64,000 bases of DNA from Cellulosimicrobium marinum (GCF_020551945.1 NZ_JAJBZH010000003.1:249294-313293), one strand, 5' to 3'; shown: positions 27,602 through 36,102, counted from the stretch's first letter. The notes: a model not told the origin generated them from the letters alone. Numbers and translations: made by a program.

Positions 27602-28372
27602 TCAGAACAGGGTGTACCCGCCGTCGACGGTGACGACCGCGCCCGTCATGAAGCTGGACGCGGCGCTCGCGAGGAACACGACGGGCGGGCCGATCTCCTC
27701 CGGCTCGGCCCAGCGGCGCATCGCGGCGGGCGCGACGCAGTCGTCGAAGTACTCGGGCCGGTCGACGGGCGACGCCTCGGTGCGCACGTACCCGGGCGCG
27801 ACGGCGTTGACGCGGACGCCGTGCGGCGCCCACTCGGCGGCGAGCCCCTTCGTGAGCTGGTGCACGGCGGCCTTGGACGCGAGGTAGGCGGGCTGCCAGC
27901 GCGGCCGGTTGACGACCTGCGCGGACATGGAGCCGACGTTGACGATCGTCCCCGGCCGGCCCGCCACGACCAGCCCGCGGGCGACGGCGCGCGAGCAGTA
28001 CCAGACGCCGTCGAGGTTCGTCGCGAGGGTGCGGTGCCACACGTCGTCGTCGATCTCGAGCGCCGCGCCACCGATCGAGACGCCCGCGTTGTTGACGAGC
28101 AGGTCGACCGTGCCGAGGTCGTCCGACGCCCGGGCGACCACGTCGTCCACCTGGGCACGGTCGGTGACGTCGAGCGCGTAGCCGCGCACGGTGCTGCCCG
28201 ACGCCGCGAGGTCGGCCGCCGCGGCGTGCGCGGCCTCGGCGGTGGTCGCCGTGAGGGCGACCCGGGCGCCCGCCTCGGCGAGCGCCCGCGCGACGGCACG
28301 CCCGATCCCCCGGCTCCCGCCGGTGAGCAGGGCCGTGCGGCCGACGAGCGAGAACGAGTCGAGGACGGTCAC
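27602..28372 (-). CDS. SDR family NAD(P)-dependent oxidoreductase
   Basis: Classical short-chain dehydrogenase of 256 aa. TGGSRGIGRAVA is the cofactor-binding motif, NNAG follows, and the catalytic Ser and Tyr-xxx-Lys are in VGSMSAQ and YLASKAAV. The C-terminus DGGYTLF is typical. Such enzymes act on alcohols, sugars or 3-oxoacyl groups; the motif set resembles gluconate 5-dehydrogenase-like members, but the substrate is open. GTG 28372 is used; the ribosome-binding site is weak. It follows the zinc-ribbon gene by 25 nt in the same direction. Confidence 0.88.
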   Translation of the reverse strand: MTVLDSFSLVGRTALLTGGSRGIGRAVARALAEAGARVALTATTAEAAHAAAADLAASGSTVRGYALDVTDRAQVDDVVARASDDLGTVDLLVNNAGVSIGGAALEIDDDVWHRTLATNLDGVWYCSRAVARGLVVAGRPGTIVNVGSMSAQVVNRPRWQPAYLASKAAVHQLTKGLAAEWAPHGVRVNAVAPGYVRTEASPVDRPEYFDDCVAPAAMRRWAEPEEIGPPVVFLASAASSFMTGAVVTVDGGYTLF

Positions 28373-28397
28373 GCGGGTCAGTGGACCACGCGCCCGA

Positions 28398-28850
28398 TCA
28401 GAAGTCGAAGAGGTCCTCGAGCCACGACTCCTTTTTCTTGCGCTTGCGGTAGCGCGGGTCGTAGCCCTGGCCGTAGCGGTCGTCGCCGCGGTACCGGTCG
28501 TCCCGCCGGTCGTCGCGGTACCGGTCGTCCCGCCGGTCGTCGCGGTACCGGTCGTCGCGGTACCGGTCGTCGGGGCGACGGCCGTCGCGCCGGTCGTCGC
28601 CGTGCGGGGATCCGTAGTCGACGGGCGGGGCCGGCGGGTAGGCGGTGGGTCCCGGTGCGGCCGCCGGGGGCGGCGTGGCGGCGACCGGCCCACCGGCCTC
28701 GGCCGCGATCTCGGACTCGACGGAGCGGTCGATGATCTTGTCCAGCTCTCCCCGGTCGAGCCACACCCCGCGGCACGTCGGGCAGTAGTCGATCTCGACG
28801 CCCTTGCGCTCGGCCATGACGAGCACGGTCTGGTCGGTCGGGCACAGCAT
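28398..28850 (-). CDS. TFIIB-type zinc-ribbon protein with Arg/Asp/Tyr repeats
   Basis: 150-aa protein. Residues 1-45 form a zf-TFIIB zinc ribbon (MLCPTDQ...YCPTCRGVWLDRGELDKI) with the CxxT(D) and CxxC pairs. A Pro/Ala spacer follows, then a low-complexity RYRDD/RRDD tract and a basic-then-acidic end (KRKKKESWLEDLFDF). ATG 28850 has GGAGGA about 4 nt upstream. The repeat tract is built from DNA tandem repeats. Role unknown; the ribbon may bind nucleic acid or stabilise a partner. The terminal SWLEDLFDF is conserved among such proteins in my experience and could be a docking motif. Confidence 0.8.
   Translation of the reverse strand: MLCPTDQTVLVMAERKGVEIDYCPTCRGVWLDRGELDKIIDRSVESEIAAEAGGPVAATPPPAAAPGPTAYPPAPPVDYGSPHGDDRRDGRRPDDRYRDDRYRDDRRDDRYRDDRRDDRYRGDDRYGQGYDPRYRKRKKKESWLEDLFDF
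28488..28576. repeat. 27-bp tandem repeat in the zinc-ribbon gene
   Basis: Units of CGGTACCGGTCGTC joined to CCGCCGGTCGTCG, about three in number with a truncated last one, encoding the RYRDDRRDD tract. Length polymorphism between strains is likely. Confidence 0.75.
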
Positions 28851-28919
28851 GCGGTCCTCCGGATGGTCGGCTGGTAGGGCCAACGCCTCACGCGGTCGTG
28901 CGGTTCCCGGCGGCCGGGT

Positions 28920-29339
28920 TCAGTCGTCGCCGGGCCAGTCGGTCCCGGCGGCTCCGGGGTCCACGTCGAGCCGCTCGCGCAGCTCCTCGACCCGGTGCAC
29001 CTCCTCGTCGAGGGCGGCGAGCGCGTCCGCGACCTGTGGCAGGAACTCCGCCCCGGCGAGGAACCACTCGGCCCCCGCGAGGAAGCGGGCGGCGGACGCG
29101 TCGTCGTGCAGGAGCAGGGCGAGGTCGGCGCGCAGGACGAGCGCGCGGAACCGGACCCGCTCGGAGACGCTGCGGGCCCGCACGCCCTCCGCGGCGAAGG
29201 CCCGGTCGAGGACTCGTGCCGCTCCCGCGGGGTCGCCCGCGCCGCGCAGGATCCGCGCGTGCTCGACGGCGCGCGCGAGGTCGGGCGGCTCCTCGGTGCC
29301 GCGGCGCGGGAGGGACGGGACGACGGGCCCTGGACCCAC
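28920..29339 (-). CDS. Hypothetical helical protein
   Basis: Predicted 139-aa protein without a signal peptide. It is rich in Ala, Leu, Glu and Arg in helical pattern (ARAVEHARILRGAGDPAGAARVLDRAF ... RADLALLLHDDASAARFLAGAEWFLAGAEFL), reminiscent of tetratricopeptide-like pairs of helices, ending with a charged segment. No family assigned. GTG 29339 is chosen because GGGAGG lies 5 nt upstream; GTG 29345 would overlap that site. It sits between the kdgK terminator and the zinc-ribbon gene, transcribed with the latter. Confidence 0.55.
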   Translation of the reverse strand: MGPGPVVPSLPRRGTEEPPDLARAVEHARILRGAGDPAGAARVLDRAFAAEGVRARSVSERVRFRALVLRADLALLLHDDASAARFLAGAEWFLAGAEFLPQVADALAALDEEVHRVEELRERLDVDPGAAGTDWPGDD

Positions 29340-29414
29340 GCGCACCTCCCCGTCGCGACAGCGGTCCGGTCGCCCGGGCGGGCCGGCCGGGCCCTCGGGG
29401 CGGCGGCTCCGAGA

Positions 29415-29462
29415 GCCCGTTCACCCTAACCCCGGTCCGCGGACGGGGCAGGGTGAACGGGC
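29415..29462 (-). terminator. Terminator hairpin after kdgK
   Basis: 13-bp perfect outer arms GCCCGTTCACCCT (29415-29427) and its complement (29450-29462), with further pairing inside (CCCC/GGGG around the palindrome GTCCGCGGAC). It begins 30 nt downstream of the kdgK stop. Strong stem, no T-run. Confidence 0.7.
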
Positions 29463-29491
29463 ACGTCGGGCAAAACCGCCGAAGCGGACCG

Positions 29492-30613
29492 TCAGCGCTG
29501 CACGCGCGCGCTGCCCCCGGTGGCGAGCTTGCGGACCTCGGCGAGCGACGCCGTCGACGTGTCCCCGGGCGTGGTCATGGCGAGCGCGCCGTGCGCGGCG
29601 CCGTACTCGACGGCCTCCGCGATCGAGCCGAGCTCCATGAGCCCGTACGCGAGGCCCGACGCGAACGAGTCGCCGCCGCCCACCCGGTCGAGGATCTCCA
29701 GGCCGGGGCGGTGCGTCGCCTCGGCGAAGCCCTGCACGCGCGACCACGCGATCGCGCCCCAGTCGTTGACCGTCGCGGTCCTCACGCCGCGCAGCGTCGT
29801 CGCGATGACCTGGAAGTTCGGGTACTCCTCGGCGGCGCGCGCGATCATCGCCCGGAACGCCCCGGTGTCGAGGTCCGTGAGGTTCTCGTCGACGCCCTCG
29901 ACCTCGAAGCCGAGCGACGCGGTGAAGTCCTCCTCGTTGCCGATCATCACGTCGACGTAGCGCGCGAGGCGGCGGTTGACCTCCTGGGCGCGCTCGACGC
30001 CCCCGATGCCCTGCCACAGCGACGGCCGGTAGTTGAGGTCGTAGGACACGATCGTGCCGTGGCGCCGCGCCGCGGCCATCGCCGCCTCCGCGACGTCGGC
30101 GCTCGACTCCGACAGCGCGGCGAAGATACCGCCCGTGTGGAACCAGCGCACGCCGCGGCCGAACAGCGCGTCCCAGTCGACGTCCTCGGGACGCAGCTGC
30201 GAGATCGCGGTGTTGCCGCGGTCGGAGACGCCGACGGCACCGCGCACGCCGAAGCCGCGCTCGGTGAAGTTCAGGCCGTTGCGCACGGTGCGGCCGATGC
30301 CGTCGTAGGCCCGCCACACGACGTGGCTCGTGTCGAGGCCACCCGTGAGCATGAGGTCCTCGACGAGACGACCCACCTCGTTGTCCGCGAGCGCCGTGAC
30401 GACGGCGCCGCGCAGGCCGAAGCAGCGGCGCAGCCCGCGTGCGACGTTGTACTCGCCGCCGCCCTCCCACGCGTCGAAGCTGCGGGCGGTCTTGATGCGC
30501 CGCTCGCCCGGGTCGAGGCGGAGCATGACCTCGCCGAGCGCGACGACGTCGTAGGCGGTCTCGGCGGCGGGGCGGACCGTCAGGGGCGGGGCGGCGGTGT
30601 GCTGCTCGGTCAC
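29492..30613 (-). CDS. kdgK: 2-dehydro-3-deoxygluconokinase (PfkB family)
   Basis: Phosphorylates 2-keto-3-deoxygluconate (KDG) to KDPG. 373 aa PfkB-type kinase: the substrate-side GGGEYNVARGL (about 51-61) and the C-terminal signature GGGDSFASGLAYG with catalytic Asp315. The specific naming rests on the partner gene eda, whose stop is 3 nt upstream of this GTG, and on the KDG-kinase-like central region (DLNYRPSLW). AAGGAG lies 8 nt upstream. The two-gene operon converts KDG, from uronates or pectin, to pyruvate and glyceraldehyde-3-phosphate, under the divergent IclR regulator. Confidence 0.9.
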   Translation of the reverse strand: MTEQHTAAPPLTVRPAAETAYDVVALGEVMLRLDPGERRIKTARSFDAWEGGGEYNVARGLRRCFGLRGAVVTALADNEVGRLVEDLMLTGGLDTSHVVWRAYDGIGRTVRNGLNFTERGFGVRGAVGVSDRGNTAISQLRPEDVDWDALFGRGVRWFHTGGIFAALSESSADVAEAAMAAARRHGTIVSYDLNYRPSLWQGIGGVERAQEVNRRLARYVDVMIGNEEDFTASLGFEVEGVDENLTDLDTGAFRAMIARAAEEYPNFQVIATTLRGVRTATVNDWGAIAWSRVQGFAEATHRPGLEILDRVGGGDSFASGLAYGLMELGSIAEAVEYGAAHGALAMTTPGDTSTASLAEVRKLATGGSARVQR

Positions 30614-30616
30614 GGG

Positions 30617-31273
30617 TCAGGCTCCTTCGGTGGCGAGCGAGGCGGCCAGCTCGACGGCCTCGCGCGTGCGGCGGGTGATCTCGGCGTGGTCGCCCGCGCG
30701 CACGAGGGCGCGGTCGACCATCCAGGAGCCGCCGGCGGCGAGCACGGGCGGCAGGGCGAGGTAGTCGAGGAGGTTCGCGGCGCTCACGCCGCCGGTCGGG
30801 ACGAAGCGCAGGCCGGGGAACGGGGCGGCGAAGGCCTTCACGGCGGCGGGGCCGCCGACGACGTTCGCGGGGAAGAGCTTGACGGCGCGCAGGCCGAGGT
30901 CGAGCGCAGCGATGATGTCGGACGGCGTGGCGACGCCGGGCAGGATCGGCACGCCGTGCTCCTGCGCGCGACGCACGACGTCGGCGGACAGGCCCGGCGA
31001 GACGAGGAAGCGGGCTCCGGCGCGCACGGCCTCGTCGACCTGCGCGACGGTGACGACGGTCCCGGCGCCGACGAGGACGTCGGGGACCTCGCGGGCGATC
31101 GCCTCGATCGCGGAGGCCGCGCCGGCGGTGCGGAACGTGACCTCGGCGACGGGCAGGCCGCCGTCGGACAGCGCGCGGGCGACCATGAGCCCGTCGCGGG
31201 CGTCGTCGACGACGACGACGGGCACGACGCGGGCCCGGCCGATCTGGTCCAGGACGCTGGGGTCGGCTGACAT
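30617..31273 (-). CDS. eda: KDPG aldolase
   Basis: Bifunctional 2-dehydro-3-deoxyphosphogluconate / 4-hydroxy-2-oxoglutarate aldolase, 218 aa. Glu44 in VAEVTFRT and the Schiff-base Lys132 in AVKLFPAN match the family, with GVATPSDI and VPTGGV phosphate-site motifs. ATG 31273 is chosen for GGAG 5 nt upstream; a GTG 6 nt earlier overlaps that site. First gene of the eda-kdgK operon, reading away from the IclR-type regulator. Confidence 0.93.
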   Translation of the reverse strand: MSADPSVLDQIGRARVVPVVVVDDARDGLMVARALSDGGLPVAEVTFRTAGAASAIEAIAREVPDVLVGAGTVVTVAQVDEAVRAGARFLVSPGLSADVVRRAQEHGVPILPGVATPSDIIAALDLGLRAVKLFPANVVGGPAAVKAFAAPFPGLRFVPTGGVSAANLLDYLALPPVLAAGGSWMVDRALVRAGDHAEITRRTREAVELAASLATEGA

Positions 31274-31284
31274 CCTCACTCCGT

Positions 31285-31320
31285 TTCGCTATGGTGAACG
31301 CCTGTTGTTCACTACGGAAC
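31285..31320. promoter_or_regulatory. Probable IclR-type operator between eda and its regulator
   Basis: In the 70-bp divergent gap, GTGAAC (31294-31299) and GTTCAC (31307-31312) form a perfect dyad with 7-bp spacing. Similarity extends outward (TTTCG...CTA on the left, TA...CGGAA on the right). Its position would let one protein dimer control both directions, as IclR/KdgR proteins commonly do. Sequence-based; binding not shown. Confidence 0.6.
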
Positions 31321-31343
31321 GCACTGTAGAGGAAGGGCCCACG

Positions 31344-32174
31344 ATGCCGGAAGTCGACGACGCCCCGCACGGTGCCGGCACGGACGTCGACACGGGCATC
31401 GCCGCCAGCCCGCTCGGTAGCGTCGACAAGGCGCTCCTCGCGCTCGAGGCCCTCGCGGCCGCGGGTCCGCCGGGCGTCGCGCTCGGCACGCTCGCCGCGG
31501 ACCTCGGTCTGCACAAGGCGTCGCTGCACCGCACGCTCGCGGCGCTGCGCCACCGCGGGTACGCCGACCAGGACGCCGACACCGGCCGCTACCGGCTCGG
31601 CACCGCGGCCACCGCGCTCGCGACCGTCTACCTCGGCGAGGAGAACCTGCCCGCCCTCCTGCACCCCGTGCTCGTCGCCGTGTGCCAGGCCACCGACGAG
31701 CTCGTGCACCTCGGCGCGCTCGCCGGGACGGAGATCGTCTACCTCGACAAGGTCGAGCCGTCCCGCGCCGTCCGCGTGTGGTCGGCCGTCGGTCGCCGCC
31801 GCCCCGCCGCCACGACAGCGCTCGGGCGCGCGATGCTCGCCCACCACCACCTCGACGACGACCGCCTCGGCTGGTACGCCGCCGCCGTCCCGGACGACCG
31901 CGTCCGCACCGCCGACCTGCACGACGTGTGCCGGCGCACGCGCGAGCGCGGGTTTGCGCACGAGGACGAGGAGAACGAGGTGGGGATCAGCTGCGTCGCC
32001 GTGCCCGTGCTGCGCGCCGGGCGCCCCGTCGCCGCGATCAGCGTCACCGCGCCCGCCGACCGGCTCGGCACCCGACGCCGCGCGGAGGTCGAGGCGACGC
32101 TCGCGCGCGTCGTGCCCCCTCTGCTCCCCGACACCCTCGCCCTCCCGGACCGGGCGACCGACCCGGACCGCTGA
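31344..32174 (+). CDS. IclR family transcription regulator (KdgR-like)
   Basis: 276-aa regulator with an N-terminal winged helix (about residues 23-85; LGTLAADLGLHKASLHRTLAAL) and a C-terminal IclR effector domain (about 100-260; GISCVAVPVLRAGRPVAAISVTAP). Divergent from eda-kdgK with a dyad in between, so it probably represses that operon and responds to KDG or a related uronate product. ATG 31344 has GAGGAAGGG upstream. The 25-residue N-terminal lead is acidic and probably disordered. Confidence 0.88.
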   Translation: MPEVDDAPHGAGTDVDTGIAASPLGSVDKALLALEALAAAGPPGVALGTLAADLGLHKASLHRTLAALRHRGYADQDADTGRYRLGTAATALATVYLGEENLPALLHPVLVAVCQATDELVHLGALAGTEIVYLDKVEPSRAVRVWSAVGRRRPAATTALGRAMLAHHHLDDDRLGWYAAAVPDDRVRTADLHDVCRRTRERGFAHEDEENEVGISCVAVPVLRAGRPVAAISVTAPADRLGTRRRAEVEATLARVVPPLLPDTLALPDRATDPDR

Positions 32175-32325
32175 CCCGGGCCGCCGACCCGGGCCGCACG
32201 CCCGGCCCACGGACAGGGGTCAGCACAGGGGTCACGGACCGACCGCGCGCCCGCACGGCGACGCGCGCGCCCGTGTGAGAGAGTTCAAGCGCACTCCGAT
32301 CGGCAGAGCACGGAAGGGCCCGGCG

Positions 32326-32709
32326 ATGACCGTCCTCGTGGCGTACAACGACTCACCGCAGGGCGAGTCCGCCCTCCACGCGGCGATCGCCGAGGCGCAG
32401 CGGCGCGGCACCGCGCTCGCGGTCCTCGTGCTCACGCCGCAGGACCCCGAGGCGGGGATCCCGGCCGGGCTCGCCCACCAGCTCGACGCCCTCCCCGACG
32501 GGGTCGAGGCCCCCGAGGTCACCTACCGTCCCGAGCACGTGGGGCCGGCCGACGCGATCGTCGACGAGGCCGAGCGCACCCACCCCGAGCTCGTCGTGAT
32601 CGGCGCGCGCAAGCGGTCGCCCGTCGGCAAGTTCCTCCTCGGCAGCACCACGCAGCGCGTCCTGCTCGACTCCCCCGCCCCGGTGCTCGTCGTCAAGGCG
32701 CGTCACTGA
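32326..32709 (+). CDS. Universal stress protein family protein
   Basis: 127-aa UspA-fold protein. The ATP-binding signature G-x2-G-x9-G-S/T is partly visible as GARKRSPVGKFLLGSTTQRVL, and the C-terminus VLVVKARH is typical. Such proteins bind ATP/AMP and modulate stress or dormancy. ATG 32326 has GGAAGGG 8 nt upstream. The 151-bp gap before it holds no gene. Single gene. Confidence 0.88.
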   Translation: MTVLVAYNDSPQGESALHAAIAEAQRRGTALAVLVLTPQDPEAGIPAGLAHQLDALPDGVEAPEVTYRPEHVGPADAIVDEAERTHPELVVIGARKRSPVGKFLLGSTTQRVLLDSPAPVLVVKARH

Positions 32710-32718
32710 CGCACGTCG

Positions 32719-33681
32719 TCACCCGGCCGAGCGCACCTCGAGCCGGTTGCGCCACGGGTCGACGAACCGGAGCACGGCCCCGTCGTCCTGGACGCCGACG
32801 CCGGCCCGCACCAGCCGCTCGCGGAGCGCGCCGACGTCGTCGGCCCCCGGCACCGTGAGCGCCACCGACCCGAGCCCGAGCGTCGACGCCCGCGGCCCGG
32901 CGCCTCGGCTGTTCCACGTGTTCACGGCCAGGTGGTGGTGGTACCCGCCCGCCGACACGAAGAGGGCACCGGGCACCGACGCGGTCTCCTCCAGGCCGAG
33001 CGCGTCCACGTAGAAGGTGCGCGCGGCCGCCACGTCGCCGACCTGCAGGTGCACGTGACCCACCACGGCGCCGCCCGGCCCCGTCGACCCGGTCCGCTCG
33101 CCCACGTCGGTGCGCGGCCCCGCGAGGAGGTCGCGCGAGGCGTCGGTGAGGTGGTCGGCGAGGAACGCGTTCGGGTCGAGGTGGACGGTGTCCATGCGCA
33201 CCCCGTTCTCGTCCCAGCGCCACGTGTCGCGCGGCCGGTCGGCGTACAGCTCGACGCCGTTGCCCTCGGGGTCGGTGAAGTAGAACGCCTGGGACACGAG
33301 GTGGTCGGCGCTGCCGACGAAGGTGCTCGGCGCGGTGGTCGCGACCGCGGCGAGGGCGTGCGCGAGGCCGGGCTCGTCGTCGAACAGCACGGCGGTGTGG
33401 AACAGGCCCGCCTCGTGACGCCCGGGGGCGGGCAGGTCGGGCGTGCGGTGCAGCACGACGAGGGGTACCGCACCCCGGCCGAGCACGACCGTCTCGGCCG
33501 GGCGGGCGCCGTCGGGCAGTGCGAGCGTGTCCGGGGTGGGCAGCACGGCGAGGGTGAGGGCGTCGCGGTAGTAGCGCGTCATGAGGTCGAGGTCGCGCAC
33601 GTGGAGCGTGACCGCGTCCATGCGGGTGCCCGCGGCGAGCAGGTCGTCGGCGGCGCGGGCGGGGAGGGGCGGGCGGTTCAT
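32719..33681 (-). CDS. VOC family protein, two-domain (catechol dioxygenase / glyoxalase fold)
   Basis: 320-aa protein with two VOC half-domains: residues about 20-130 (VTLHVRDLDLMTRYYRDAL ... FYFTDPEGNGVELYADRP) and about 165-300 (VGHVHLQVGDVAAARTFYVDALGL ... NRLEV). The layout matches CatE-type extradiol catechol 2,3-dioxygenases, with metal ligands expected at His28, His173 and the C-terminal Glu. Its substrate is unknown. ATG 33681 is chosen for GAAGG 5 nt upstream. Its 3' end nearly meets the stress protein gene (9 bp). Confidence 0.8.
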   Translation of the reverse strand: MNRPPLPARAADDLLAAGTRMDAVTLHVRDLDLMTRYYRDALTLAVLPTPDTLALPDGARPAETVVLGRGAVPLVVLHRTPDLPAPGRHEAGLFHTAVLFDDEPGLAHALAAVATTAPSTFVGSADHLVSQAFYFTDPEGNGVELYADRPRDTWRWDENGVRMDTVHLDPNAFLADHLTDASRDLLAGPRTDVGERTGSTGPGGAVVGHVHLQVGDVAAARTFYVDALGLEETASVPGALFVSAGGYHHHLAVNTWNSRGAGPRASTLGLGSVALTVPGADDVGALRERLVRAGVGVQDDGAVLRFVDPWRNRLEVRSAG

Positions 33682-33753
33682 TGAACCTTCAACCACCTGG
33701 ACGCCCGGCCGTATTCCCTCGGGATCACCGCCGGCGAGATCGGCAGACCGGTC

Positions 33754-33803
33754 CGAGGTCGGCGGTCCCGGGGTGCCGAGCTCGCCCAGGTCCGCCGACC
33801 TCG
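33754..33803 (-). terminator. Terminator-like hairpin
   Basis: 12-bp perfect arms CGAGGTCGGCGG (33754-33765) and its complement (33792-33803), ending 2 nt from the stop of the zinc-ribbon membrane protein gene. Likely ends the SPFH operon. Confidence 0.55.
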
Positions 33804-33805
33804 CG

Positions 33806-34942
33806 TCAGGTCGACGCCGCCTGACTGCTCAGGTACCACCCGACGAGCGCCGCGACGACAGCGAGGCCGACCACCACCGCGAGCGTGATCTTCCACGCGC
33901 TGTACGGGCGACGCCCCACGACCTCGCCGGTGTTCGCGTTGACCATCACCTGCCACTGCGTCCCCGCGTACACGTACGTCGCGACCCACAGGGGCAGGAG
34001 GACGAGCTTGAACATCACCGCGGCGTACGCCGTGCTGATCGAGTGCACCCGCTGCTCGTCGCCGCCGATCGCCCCCTCTACGTCGCTGCGGATCGCCGGG
34101 GCCATGTCGGACTTCGCCCGCTCCAGGCCGTGCGGCGGGTCGACGTCGTACCGGGCCGTCGCGAAGCCCGCGAGGTACTCCGGCCGGTAGGGCTGCGCGT
34201 GCTCCAGCCGCCAGGGACCGAGCCGGCCCAGGTCCTTCTCGGCGACCTGCGTCGACGCGGGGACCAGGACGTCGTCGAACGACCGCACGGTCGTCCCCGA
34301 CGTCCACGACCAGCTCACGCGCCGTTCCTGACGCTCGTTCTCGCCGTCCTTGACCGTCACCCAGTACGCGTCGCCGCGCTCCCCGGTGTACTGCGAGGTG
34401 GTGTCGGCGTCGAACGTCCAGTGGGGCACGTAGGTGCCGTGGAGCGACTCGGTGTCGCCGACCTTCTTCAGCGCTCCGGGGGCGAACCAGCGCGAGCGCA
34501 CCCACCCGCGGAACGCGTCGCGCGCCTGCGCGTGCGCCAGCCCGAACGGCACGACGGCCTCCGGCTCGACGACGCCCGCGACCGGAGCCCCGGCGACGAG
34601 GTGCCCGCCGCAGAACCCGCACGCCACCGACAGGTCGGTGCCGGTGGTCGTGGCGCCGCACCCGTCGCACGCGAACACCTGCGCCGCGACCGCCGCGACG
34701 GGTGCGGCCCCGGTCGCGAGCCACGCGTCGTAGGAGTGCTCGTCGACCGCGTCGCCGGGGGCGTGCACGATCGGCACGGTCCCGCGGCACGCCACGCACT
34801 CCAGGTGCCGTGTGCCGGGCGCGAACGCGAGCTGCGAGCCGCACGCGTCGCACCGGGTGCGCACGACGGCGGGCACGCCGTCTGGCACGGGGTCAGGCAG
34901 GGCGTCGGGCAGGGGCGGCGGAGAGCCCGCCGGCTCGCTCAT
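33806..34942 (-). CDS. Zinc-ribbon membrane protein
   Basis: 378-aa protein. N-terminal CxxC pairs (RCDACGS, ECVAC; then FACDGCG and ACGFCGG) form two TFIIB/DUF35-like zinc ribbons within residues about 28-115. The middle is a soluble domain with a YVPHWTFDADTTSQYTG motif, and one or two hydrophobic segments lie near the C-terminus (about 325-375). The same architecture occurs in actinobacterial genes paired with an SPFH protein, as here. Its ATG overlaps the SPFH gene stop (ATGA). Function unknown; a membrane quality-control or scaffold role with SPFH is a guess. Confidence 0.75.
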   Translation of the reverse strand: MSEPAGSPPPLPDALPDPVPDGVPAVVRTRCDACGSQLAFAPGTRHLECVACRGTVPIVHAPGDAVDEHSYDAWLATGAAPVAAVAAQVFACDGCGATTTGTDLSVACGFCGGHLVAGAPVAGVVEPEAVVPFGLAHAQARDAFRGWVRSRWFAPGALKKVGDTESLHGTYVPHWTFDADTTSQYTGERGDAYWVTVKDGENERQERRVSWSWTSGTTVRSFDDVLVPASTQVAEKDLGRLGPWRLEHAQPYRPEYLAGFATARYDVDPPHGLERAKSDMAPAIRSDVEGAIGGDEQRVHSISTAYAAVMFKLVLLPLWVATYVYAGTQWQVMVNANTGEVVGRRPYSAWKITLAVVVGLAVVAALVGWYLSSQAAST

Positions 34943-36102
34943 GCGCCCGTCCCGGCGGCCGACGGCGGGAGGGTCGGCGGGAGCGGCGGCGGGACGGCGG
35001 CGAAGAGCGTGGCGAGCGCCGCGACGTCCCCGGCGGCCGTCCAGCCCGCCATGCCCTCCTGCCACACGAGCGTGGCGCGCGTGACGCGCCCCGCCTGGAT
35101 CTGCGCGCCGAGGTCGGCCGTCGAGCCGGGACCGGCCTGCGCGCCGTCGACCGCCCAGTACCACGGGGCGCCCGCACCCGGCAGGGGCGGCGGCCCCGCG
35201 GCGGGGGCCGGAGCAGCGGCGGGCGCGGGTACGGGCTGCGGTGCCGACGCGCCGCCGAGGGCCTGCGCCATCTGCTGCCCCATCGCCATGCCCATCCCGA
35301 GCCCGAGCCCCTCCCCCGCCCCGCCCGGGTTGGCGGCCGCGGTCTCGATCGCGTTCGCGGACTGGAACCTCGTGTACTGGTCGAGGTTCCCCACGACGGC
35401 CATCTGCGTGCGCTTGTCCAGCGCGGCCTCGACCTCCGGCGGGAACGACACGTTCTCCAGGACGAACCGCGGCACGGCGATGCCGTACTCCGACAGGTCC
35501 TCGGAGAGCTGGCCCGCGAGGCGCGTCGAGATCTCCCGCTGGTTCGCGGCCAGGTCGATCGCGGCGACGCCCGCCTCCGCGAACGCCGGGCCGAGCTGCC
35601 CGACGACGAGCCGCCGGAAGTAGTCGCCGATCTCCTCGGTGCGGAACTGCGGGTCGGTCCCGACGAGCCGGCGCAGGAGCGCGGCCGGGTCGACGACCTC
35701 GAGCGCGTACGTCCCGAAGGCGCGCAGCCGGACGGCGCCGAGCTCGGGGTCGCGCAGCATGACGGGGTTCTGGGTGCCCCACGTGAGGTCGGTGAGGCGG
35801 CGGGTCGTGACGAAGTAGACCTCCGCCTTGAACGGGGAGTCGAACCCGTACTTCCACCCCTGCAGCGTGGACAGCACGGGCAGGTTCTTCGTCTCCAGGG
35901 TGTACGTGCCGGGGCCGAACACGTCGGCCAGCCGCCCCTCGCTGACGAGCACCGCGGACTGCCCCTCGCGCACGACGAGCTTCGCCTGGTTCTTGATCTC
36001 GTTCCCCTGCCGCGGGAAGCGCCACACGACGGTGTCGCGGCTGTCGTCGAGGAACTCGATGATGTCGATGAGCTGGCCGCGCAGCTTGTCGAGGAAGGCC
36101 AT
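34939..36102 (-). CDS. SPFH domain protein with C-terminal GYF_2-like domain
   Basis: 387-aa protein. Residues about 25-235 form an SPFH/band-7-like domain of the YdjI/virion-core branch (IEFLDDSRDTVVWRFPRQGNEIKNQAKLVVREGQSAVLVSEG). A Gly/Met/Ala/Pro-rich linker (about 265-315) leads to a GYF_2-type domain (WYWAVDGAQAGPGSTADLGAQIQAGRVTRATLVWQEGMAGW). No signal peptide. ATG 36102 has GGGAG 4 nt upstream. Couples translationally with the zinc-ribbon membrane protein. SPFH proteins form membrane-attached oligomers; the partner is probably the membrane recruiter. Confidence 0.82.
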   Translation of the reverse strand: MAFLDKLRGQLIDIIEFLDDSRDTVVWRFPRQGNEIKNQAKLVVREGQSAVLVSEGRLADVFGPGTYTLETKNLPVLSTLQGWKYGFDSPFKAEVYFVTTRRLTDLTWGTQNPVMLRDPELGAVRLRAFGTYALEVVDPAALLRRLVGTDPQFRTEEIGDYFRRLVVGQLGPAFAEAGVAAIDLAANQREISTRLAGQLSEDLSEYGIAVPRFVLENVSFPPEVEAALDKRTQMAVVGNLDQYTRFQSANAIETAAANPGGAGEGLGLGMGMAMGQQMAQALGGASAPQPVPAPAAAPAPAAGPPPLPGAGAPWYWAVDGAQAGPGSTADLGAQIQAGRVTRATLVWQEGMAGWTAAGDVAALATLFAAVPPPLPPTLPPSAAGTGA

